Shown in pieces: positions 57,767 to 64,000 of a stretch of 64,000 nt of DNA. Made by a program: the position numbers and the translations under genes. The DNA comes from Stappia sp. GTDB taxonomy: Bacteria; Pseudomonadota; Alphaproteobacteria; Rhizobiales; Stappiaceae. The stretch spans positions 3,422,939 through 3,486,938 of the forward strand of contig NZ_CP157793.1 in the NCBI RefSeq assembly GCF_040110915.1, written 5' to 3'. How positions within the stretch are numbered: position 1 is the first letter of the stretch; every line of letters starts with the position of its first letter. The notes beneath the pieces were generated by a model. That model ran no database searches. It was not told where the DNA came from and worked only from the letters and a program-made list of their open reading frames with translations.

Positions 57767-59788
57767 ATGTCGAACCCCGTCGAGACCGCAGCCCAGAACG
57801 AAGCCCGGGAGCCTGCCGGCGCGGATGTCAGCCGCGACCGTCTCGATTTGCTGCAGGCGGCGCTCGACCACATCAACCAGGGCTTTTCCGTCTTCGACGC
57901 CAATCTGGAGCTGGTCGGCTGGAACCGCCGGCTGTTCGAGCTGCTGGACTTCCCCCGCCATCTGGCGCGCCGCGGCACCCACATCGAGGCGTTTCTCCGG
58001 GTCAACGCCGAGCGCGGCGAATATGGCGAGGGCGATGTCGATGCGCTGATCGCGCGCCGGGTGGAGCGGGCGCGGCTGTTCGAGCCGCACACCTTCGAGC
58101 GCGTGCGCCCGGACGGGCAGGTGGTTCTCATCAGCGGCGCGCCGCTGCCCGCCGGCGGCTTCGTCACCACCTACACCGACATCACGCGCGAGCGCGAGCA
58201 CCAGGCGACGCTCGAGCGTACGGTCGCCGAGCGCACCCGCCAGCTGCGCCAGAGCGAGGACTGGCTCCGCCTCGTCACCGACAATATCCCCGCGCTCGTC
58301 GCCTATCTCGGCCCCGGTCCGGTCTATCGCTTCGCCAACCGCCGCTACGCCAAATGGTTCGATCAGACGGTGGAGTCGATCATTGGCAAATCGGCCGAGG
58401 AGGTCATCGGGCCGGATCTCTATCCCGAGATCGGTCCGCAGATCGAAAAGGCGTTTCGCGGCCACGCGGTCGCCTACGAGTATTCCCGCGCCCGCCCGGA
58501 CGGGCGTCTGGCGCACATGCGTTCGACTCTCATCCCCGACCGCACCCTCGACGGCCGCACGCTCGGCTGTTTCGTCCTGTCGCTCGACGCCACCGACCAG
58601 AAGCGCAGCGAGACGGCGCTCGCCCACGCCCAGCGCATGGAGGCCGTCGGCCAGCTCACCGGCGGGCTCGCCCATGACTTCAACAACCTGCTGACCATCA
58701 TCATCGGCAACGTGCTGGCGCTCCGGCGCAAGGCGGAGGCACCCGCCATGCCGGACCTCACCGCTCATCTCGATCCGATCTTCCAGGCCGCGCAGCGCGG
58801 CACCGATCTCACCCGGCGGCTGCTCGTCTTCGCGCGCGGCGACGCGCCGGACATGAAGCCTGTGCGCCTCGCCGCGCTGATCGCCAACATCGAGGCGCTT
58901 CTGTCGAAGTCGCTGCCGCGCACCATCGCCTGGCGCTGCGACCTGCGCGACACCGAGGTGGTTGCCCGCGCCGATGCGGGCGAGTTGGAAAACGCACTGG
59001 TCAACCTCGTGCTCAACGCCCGCGACGCCATGCCGGACGGCGGCGAGATCGCGCTGACGCTGACCCGCCGGACCCTCACCGAGGCGGAGGCCGACCGGGC
59101 CGGCGTGGCCCCCGGCGCTTACGCGGAAATCCTTGTGTCCGACACGGGCGTGGGCATGAGCGATGCGGTGCGGCGTCAGGCCTTCGACCCGTTCTTTTCC
59201 ACCAAGCCCTTCGGCACCGGGAGCGGGCTCGGCCTGCCGACGGTCTACGGCTTCGCGCGGCGCGCCGGCGGCGGCATCGCGATCGACTCCGCGCCGGGAA
59301 AGGGCACCGACATTCGCCTGCTGCTGCCCGCGCTCGGGCCCGAAACGCCAACCGAGGACCCGGCCGACGTCAGCGCGTCGGCCACCGGCAAGGGCGAGTT
59401 GATCCTGCTGGTCGACGACGATGCGGATGTGGCCAATGTCGTGCGCGACCAGCTGTGCGACCTCGGCTACACGGTGCTGGTGACCGGCGACACCGGCGAT
59501 GCGCTCGATCTGGTGCGCGACGTGGACGACATCCGCGCGGTCCTGTCGGATATCGTGATGCCCGGTCAGTTGAGCGGGCTGGCGCTTGTGCGCGAGGTGC
59601 ATCGCCTGCGCCCGGGCCTGCCGGTCGCCCTGATGAGCGGCTATCGCCAGGGCCCCAACCGGGAAACGGGCCAAGGTACGGGGCAGGGTACGGGTCCCGG
59701 GGAAGCCCGTGCCGGTTGTCCGGTCCTGTCGAAACCCTTTACAACACGTATGCTTGCCAAGACCGTCAGCGGGATTCTCGCATCATGA
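57767..59788 (+). CDS. Hybrid histidine kinase (two PAS domains, HisKA, HATPase, receiver)
   Basis: A 673-residue cytoplasmic kinase with no membrane segment. PAS-7-like domain at about residues 28-140 (LDHINQGFSVFDANLELVGW), a short coiled coil, a second PAS at about 165-280 (LRLVTDNIPALVAYLGPGPV), the HisKA H-box with His303 (GGLAHDFNNLLTI), and HATPase boxes (ENALVNLVLNARDAMP, SDTGVGMSD, GSGLGLPTVYGFARR). The C-terminal receiver has LVDDDADV and Asp in AVLSDIVMPG. A low-complexity GQGTGQGTGPG insert interrupts its last part. ATG at 57767 preferred to a TTG. Overlaps the next gene (ATGA). Divergent from the importer operon, whose control it may share. Confidence 0.9.
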   Translation: MSNPVETAAQNEAREPAGADVSRDRLDLLQAALDHINQGFSVFDANLELVGWNRRLFELLDFPRHLARRGTHIEAFLRVNAERGEYGEGDVDALIARRVERARLFEPHTFERVRPDGQVVLISGAPLPAGGFVTTYTDITREREHQATLERTVAERTRQLRQSEDWLRLVTDNIPALVAYLGPGPVYRFANRRYAKWFDQTVESIIGKSAEEVIGPDLYPEIGPQIEKAFRGHAVAYEYSRARPDGRLAHMRSTLIPDRTLDGRTLGCFVLSLDATDQKRSETALAHAQRMEAVGQLTGGLAHDFNNLLTIIIGNVLALRRKAEAPAMPDLTAHLDPIFQAAQRGTDLTRRLLVFARGDAPDMKPVRLAALIANIEALLSKSLPRTIAWRCDLRDTEVVARADAGELENALVNLVLNARDAMPDGGEIALTLTRRTLTEAEADRAGVAPGAYAEILVSDTGVGMSDAVRRQAFDPFFSTKPFGTGSGLGLPTVYGFARRAGGGIAIDSAPGKGTDIRLLLPALGPETPTEDPADVSASATGKGELILLVDDDADVANVVRDQLCDLGYTVLVTGDTGDALDLVRDVDDIRAVLSDIVMPGQLSGLALVREVHRLRPGLPVALMSGYRQGPNRETGQGTGQGTGPGEARAGCPVLSKPFTTRMLAKTVSGILAS

Positions 59789-60549
59789 CACATCCCGATC
59801 CCGTCTCCGCACGCGAGGCGGGCGCGACCGATCCGGATGGCGCGCGCGTCTTCATCATCGAGGACGACGGCGACATCCGCGACCTTCTGTGCGACACGCT
59901 GCGCACCTATCGGTTCGCGCCCGTCGCCTTCGCGACCGCCGAGGCCGCCCTCAGCGAACTCGCCGCCGATCCGCCGGCCGCCGTGATCCTCGATCTCGGA
60001 TTGCCGGACATGGACGGGATGGATGCGATCAACCGCATCCGCGCGCGCGGGCCCGTTCCCATTCTGGTGCTGTCGGCGCGCGCCCATGCCTCCGACCGGA
60101 TCATGGGGCTTGAGTTCGGCGCCGACGACTATGTCGTCAAACCCTTCGATCCGCGCGAGATCGTGGCGCGCGTCCGCTCGCTGCTGCGCCGGGCAAGCCC
60201 GGCGCCGGCCGCCGGCGTGCGGGATGCCGGCGACAGGGTCGCGCGGTTCGCCGGCTGGCGCTTCGAGCCCGAGTCGCACCGCCTGCTGGCGCCCGACGGC
60301 GAGGAAAGTTTCCTGTCGACCGGCGAGGCGGCGATCCTGACGGCCCTGCTGCGCGCGCCCAAACGCGTCCTGTCGCGCGATCACCTGCTGGAGCACGGCG
60401 GACGCGACGACACCCTCGATCGGGCGATCGACGTGCGCATTTCCCGCATCCGCAAGAAGCTGACCCGGCCCGACGAACCGCCGCTGATCCGCACGGTCTA
60501 TGGCTCGGGCTACATGCTCACCGCCCAGGTCACCTGGAGCGACGGCTGA
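59785..60549 (+). CDS. OmpR/PhoB-family response regulator
   Basis: A 254-residue two-domain regulator. The receiver has IIEDDGDIRD, phosphoacceptor Asp70 in VILDLGLPDMDGMDAINRI, LVLSARA, and the Lys in YVVKPFDPREI. The C-terminal winged helix has FLSTGEAAILTALLRAPKRVLSRDHLL in parts and RAIDVRISRIRKKL, ending with the IRTVYGSGYML wing. Its start overlaps the kinase stop (ATGA), so it is the cognate partner. Since the hybrid kinase's own receiver must pass phosphate on, a phosphotransfer route or direct transfer from the HisKA are both possible. Confidence 0.92.
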   Translation: MTHPDPVSAREAGATDPDGARVFIIEDDGDIRDLLCDTLRTYRFAPVAFATAEAALSELAADPPAAVILDLGLPDMDGMDAINRIRARGPVPILVLSARAHASDRIMGLEFGADDYVVKPFDPREIVARVRSLLRRASPAPAAGVRDAGDRVARFAGWRFEPESHRLLAPDGEESFLSTGEAAILTALLRAPKRVLSRDHLLEHGGRDDTLDRAIDVRISRIRKKLTRPDEPPLIRTVYGSGYMLTAQVTWSDG

Positions 60550-60604
60550 GCCGGCCGGCCGAAAGCCGCATCCGCAACCGCCCCTCGTCGGCGCCCGTCC
60601 ACGC

Positions 60605-60751
60605 TCAGTGACAGTGGTACGGCTGCGATCCGGCATGGCAGCATTTGCCCGGAGGGCTGTCCTTTCGACAGCCGCCGCCGTGCGCATGCACCGACACGGT
60701 GGCGAAGGCCAGCGCAAGACCCGCGAGGCAGACGAGACTCCAGCGTTTCAT
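60605..60751 (-). CDS. 48-residue secreted His/Cys-rich protein, YHYH-like motif
   Basis: A short gene on the minus strand. The protein starts MKRWSLVCLAGLALAFATVS, a signal peptide ending about VHA, then a mature part of about 25 residues with HGGG, CRKDSPPGKCCHAG and the C-terminal YHCH. The HGGG...C...YHCH pattern occurs in small exported YHYH-type proteins with unknown roles, perhaps metal binding. AAGGGGG lies about 5 bases before the ATG. Monocistronic, 128 bases from the oxidoreductase stop. The codon use is normal for the window. Real gene likely; function inferred only as metal or disulfide chemistry. Confidence 0.7.
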   Translation of the reverse strand: MKRWSLVCLAGLALAFATVSVHAHGGGCRKDSPPGKCCHAGSQPYHCH

Positions 60752-60879
60752 GACATCCCCCTTGGAAAGGGGACCATCAGAAAACGGATCCGATCCGGTT
60801 CAAAATACTTTCTTCGACCACACCGGGCGCGCCTCCTGCGGTCGCAAGATGGCGCACGCCGGTTGCAGCCGGCGCGAGG

Positions 60880-63800
60880 TTACTCGGCCGCCGCCAGGTC
60901 CCGCGTCCCCGCCGTCGCGCGATAGGCGGCGAGCAGCGCGGGCACGCGGGCTTCCGCCTCGCGCGCCGCCTGTTCCCGCACCGGGCCAAACCCGCGAATG
61001 CTCTCCGGATAGGCAAGCAGCGCGGCCGCGCGCTCCGCGTTTTCCGCCGACAGCGATCCGGCGACCTCGTCGAGGATGCGCGCGTAGTCGTCGCGCAAGC
61101 GGCGCTCCATCTTGCGCTCGGCCGTACGGCCGAAGAGATCGAGCGCCCCGCCGCGCAAACCCTTCAGCCGCGCCAGAATGCGGAACACGGGCAGCACCCA
61201 GGGGCCGAAGCGGCGCTTGGCCGGACGCCCGGTGCGCGGGTCGGTGCGGCTGAGAAGCGGCGGCGCCAGATGAAACTCGAGCCTTTCGTGGCTCTCGAAG
61301 GTATCCGCGAGCTGTTCGGCGAAGGCAGGCGCCGTAAACAGCCGCGCGACCTCGTATTCGTCCTTGATCGCCATCAGCCGGAAGAGCTGCCGCACGGCCG
61401 CGTCCAGCACCTTGTCGCCGGCCGCGCCCAGCGGCTCGGCGCGCTTGCGCAAGGCCGCGATGCGGGCCCGGTAGGTCTCGGCATAGGCCGCATCCTGATA
61501 CTCCGTCAGGAACACCGCGCGCCGGTCGATGGCCTCATCCAGCGTTTCCGACAGGCGATGATGCCCGCGCGGCTCGGGTCGCGCCCGCGCGACCCGCGCG
61601 ACCGCCTGCGGATCGGCCGCCACCGCCCGCCCCCAGGCGAAGGCGGCAAGGTTCATCTCCACCGACACCTTGTTGAGCCGGATCGCCTCTTCCAGCGCCT
61701 CGCGGGTCACGGGCAGTCCGCCCATCTGCCAGCCGTAGCCGAGCAGGAACATGTTGGCGGCAATCGCATCGCCGAAGAGATCGGTCGCAACCGTCGTGGC
61801 GTCGACGAAGCGGCTCGTGTCCGCGCCCGCCGCCTCCTCGATCGCCGCCACGAGCCGCCGGCCGGGCAGGCTGAAATCGGGATTGCGCGCGAAATCGCCG
61901 GGCAGGGTCTCATGCGTGTTGATGACCGCGCGCGTCTCGCCCTTTCGCATCGCGGTGAGCACCTTGGCGGTGCCCGCCACAACGATGTCGCAGCCGAGCA
62001 CCAGATCGGCGGAGCCGGGCCCGACGCGGATCGCGGAGATGTCCTCCGGCCGAGGCGCGAGCTTCAGGTGGCTCGTCACCGCCCCGCCCTTTTGCGCCAG
62101 CCCCGCCATGTCGATGATGCCGCAGCCGAGCCCGTCGAGATGGGCGGCCATGCCGATCACCGCGCCGATGGTGACGACGCCGGTGCCGCCGACCCCGGTG
62201 ATCAGCACCGAATGGGTGCGCGTCAGCGGCGCGATCTCCGGCTCGGGCACCGAGGGCGCTTCGGGTGGAGTGACCGCGCGCCCCTTCAGCACACCGCCCT
62301 TGACGCTGACGAAGGAGGGGCAGAAGCCCTTCACGCAGGAAAAATCCTTGTTGCAGGACGACTGGTCGATCTGCCGCTTGCGGCCCCATTCGGTCTCCAC
62401 CGGCTGGATCGCCACGCAGTTCGACTGCACGCCGCAATCGCCGCAGCCCTCGCACACCAGATCGTTGATCACGATGCGCTCGTCCGGATCGGGGAAGGTG
62501 CCGCGCTTGCGCCGGCGGCGCTTTTCCGCCGCGCAGGTCTGGTCGTAGATGAGCACCGTGAGCCCCGGCTCGCGCGCCAGACCGCCCTCCACCTCGATCA
62601 GATCGTCGCGATGGTCGATGGTCGTGCCCTCCGGCCAGGCGATGCCGACGGGATATTTGCCCGGCTCGTCGGTGACGATGGCGACCCGACGCGCGCCCTC
62701 GGCGGCGACCTGCGCCGCGATCTCCGGCACCGTCAGCCCGCCGTCGTGCGCCTGCCCGCCGGTCATCGCCACGGCGTCATTGTAGAGGATCTTGTAGGTG
62801 ATGTTGACGCCGGCGGCCTTGGCCGCGCGGATGGCCAGCGCGCCGGAATGATTGTAGGTGCCGTCGCCGAGGTTCTGGAACACGTGCCCTGTCCTGGAGA
62901 ACGGCGCCTCGCCGATCCAGTTGGCGCCCTCGCCGCCCATCTGGGTGTAGCCTTCGGTGTTGCGGTCCATCCACTGCGCCATGTAATGGCAGCCGATGCC
63001 GGCATAGGCGCGCGTGCCCTCGGGAATGCGGGTGGAGGAATTGTGCGGGCAGCCGGCGCAGAAATAGGGCGTGCGGTTCGCCACATCCTCGGTGCGCTCC
63101 AGCCGCTCGACCCGCGCCTGGAGATCCGCCAATCGGGCGCCCACCGCCTCTGTCGGGCGGCGGTCCTGGACGCGGCGCCCGATCTCCAGCGCGATGCGCA
63201 TCGGCTCCAGCGCGCCGGCGGCGCGGAAGAGCGTCGCGCCCGTCTCGTCCTGCTTGCCGATCACCGCCGGGGCATTCGCCCGGCCGTAAAGGATCTCCTT
63301 GGCCTGGCTCTCGATCAGCCCGCGCTTTTCCTCCACCACGATCAGCAGTTCGAGCCCGCTCGCGAAATCGCCGAGGCGCGTCGCGTCGAGCGGCCAAGTG
63401 CAGCCGATCTTGAGGAAGGCGAGGCCGAGATCGGCGGCCCTGACCTCGTCGATGCCGAGCGCGTCGAGCGCCTCGACCACGTCGAGAAAGCTCTTGCCGG
63501 TGGAGACGATGCCGATGCGCCGGTCGCGGCCGCCCGACAGGATCACCCGGTCGAGCGCATTGGCGGCGATGAAGGCGCGTGCGGCCGGCAGCTTGATCTC
63601 GTGCAGCCGCGCTTCCTGGGCGAGCGGCGGATCGGAGGGACGAATGTGGACCCCGCCCGGCGGCATGGGAAAATCGGGCCATACCGGCGCGACCCGGTCG
63701 AGGCGGCCGTCGATGGACGCGGTGGATTCCACATTGTCCTTCACCAGCTTCAGACCGGCCCAGATGCCGGCGTAGCGCGACAGCGCCCAGCCGTAGAGCC

Positions 63801-64000
63801 CGAAATCGAGAATTTCCTGCGCGCCGGCGGGATTGAGGATCGGCATCATCGCGTCGACCAGCGCGAATTCCGACTGATGCGCGGTGGTGGAGCTTTCGCA
63901 GGTGTGGTCGTCGCCCATCAGCGCGAGCACGCCGCCGTTCGGCGAGGTGCCGGCGAGATTGGCATGGCGGAACGCGTCGCCGGAGCGGTCGACGCCCGGA
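60880..64000 (-). CDS. Fused indolepyruvate ferredoxin oxidoreductase (5' end outside window)
   Basis: An iron-sulfur, thiamine-diphosphate enzyme that decarboxylates aryl pyruvates (or branched 2-oxoacids) to acyl-CoA with ferredoxin. The frame stays open to the right edge; 1039 codons are visible. The window contains the C-terminal part of the alpha region with the thiamine site (GIGCHYMAQWMDRNTEGYTQ, NLGDGTYNHSGALAIRAAKA), a cysteine-rich cluster domain (CEGCGDCGVQSNCVAIQ, later CVKGFCPSF), and the gamma domain (GVGGTGVVTIGAVIGM, MAGLAQKGGAVTSHL). The three-part fusion is the alphaproteobacterial form of about 1160 residues. No frameshift seen. Confidence 0.92.
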   Translation of the reverse strand, partial: PGVDRSGDAFRHANLAGTSPNGGVLALMGDDHTCESSTTAHQSEFALVDAMMPILNPAGAQEILDFGLYGWALSRYAGIWAGLKLVKDNVESTASIDGRLDRVAPVWPDFPMPPGGVHIRPSDPPLAQEARLHEIKLPAARAFIAANALDRVILSGGRDRRIGIVSTGKSFLDVVEALDALGIDEVRAADLGLAFLKIGCTWPLDATRLGDFASGLELLIVVEEKRGLIESQAKEILYGRANAPAVIGKQDETGATLFRAAGALEPMRIALEIGRRVQDRRPTEAVGARLADLQARVERLERTEDVANRTPYFCAGCPHNSSTRIPEGTRAYAGIGCHYMAQWMDRNTEGYTQMGGEGANWIGEAPFSRTGHVFQNLGDGTYNHSGALAIRAAKAAGVNITYKILYNDAVAMTGGQAHDGGLTVPEIAAQVAAEGARRVAIVTDEPGKYPVGIAWPEGTTIDHRDDLIEVEGGLAREPGLTVLIYDQTCAAEKRRRRKRGTFPDPDERIVINDLVCEGCGDCGVQSNCVAIQPVETEWGRKRQIDQSSCNKDFSCVKGFCPSFVSVKGGVLKGRAVTPPEAPSVPEPEIAPLTRTHSVLITGVGGTGVVTIGAVIGMAAHLDGLGCGIIDMAGLAQKGGAVTSHLKLAPRPEDISAIRVGPGSADLVLGCDIVVAGTAKVLTAMRKGETRAVINTHETLPGDFARNPDFSLPGRRLVAAIEEAAGADTSRFVDATTVATDLFGDAIAANMFLLGYGWQMGGLPVTREALEEAIRLNKVSVEMNLAAFAWGRAVAADPQAVARVARARPEPRGHHRLSETLDEAIDRRAVFLTEYQDAAYAETYRARIAALRKRAEPLGAAGDKVLDAAVRQLFRLMAIKDEYEVARLFTAPAFAEQLADTFESHERLEFHLAPPLLSRTDPRTGRPAKRRFGPWVLPVFRILARLKGLRGGALDLFGRTAERKMERRLRDDYARILDEVAGSLSAENAERAAALLAYPESIRGFGPVREQAAREAEARVPALLAAYRATAGTRDLAAAE

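Overview
The window is about 69% G+C chromosomal DNA with tightly packed housekeeping genes. It looks like an alphaproteobacterium of the Hyphomicrobiales (Rhizobiales), perhaps near Stappiaceae. The grounds are a GapR (DUF2312) protein, a CpdR-type receiver, an alphaproteobacterial aa3-oxidase subunit IV, a 41-residue L36, a split PntAA/PntAB/PntB transhydrogenase, a ROSE-type thermosensor in front of hsp20, and an sRNA carrying the alpha-r8/MmgR core. The genus is inference. I see no prophage, insertion sequence, integrase or CRISPR array, and no island of foreign composition.

Layout. 1-3.6 kb: an L,D-transpeptidase (cut by the left edge) and a sigma-54-type response regulator. 3.8-8.7 kb: oligoendopeptidase F, a DUF3445 haem protein, an ABC1 kinase and cytochrome oxidase subunit IV. 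8.8-11.9 kb: the pntAA-pntAB-pntB operon with a clear terminator. 12-14.6 kb: a small Excalibur protein, gapR, a GST, DUF1244 and an N-formylglutamate amidohydrolase. 14.8-18.1 kb: glycerate kinase, DUF1036 and pyruvate kinase. 18.1-22.5 kb: a hydrolase, a TPR protein, rpmJ with a tandem palindrome array upstream, tRNA-Val(GAC), cpdR and a second formylglutamate amidohydrolase. 22.6-27.5 kb: the candidate sRNA, hisN, a lysophospholipase-like hydrolase, a small secreted protein, hsp20 and threonine aldolase. 27.5-34.5 kb: a long structured leader, then gltB-gltD.

34.5-47.5 kb is mostly envelope and motility: two hydrolase-fold proteins that lack expected catalytic residues, a chemoreceptor, a lytic transglycosylase, a beta-barrel protein, kdsD, a PomA/PomB-like stator pair, an NfeD/stomatin pair and ferrochelatase. 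47.7-48.8 kb holds two convergent stand-alone receivers around a degenerate repeat. 49-57.5 kb is a minus-strand operon of a branched-chain-type ABC importer with two acyl-CoA ligases, probably for uptake and CoA activation of an organic acid. Divergent from it (57.8-60.5 kb) are a hybrid histidine kinase and an OmpR-type regulator. The right end has a 48-residue secreted His/Cys-rich protein and a fused indolepyruvate ferredoxin oxidoreductase cut by the edge.

The points most worth a second look are the sRNA, the ROSE thermosensor, the palindrome array before rpmJ, the structured gltB leader, the two degenerate hydrolases, and the importer/CoA-ligase/two-component locus. I found no clear case for a wholly new multi-gene system.
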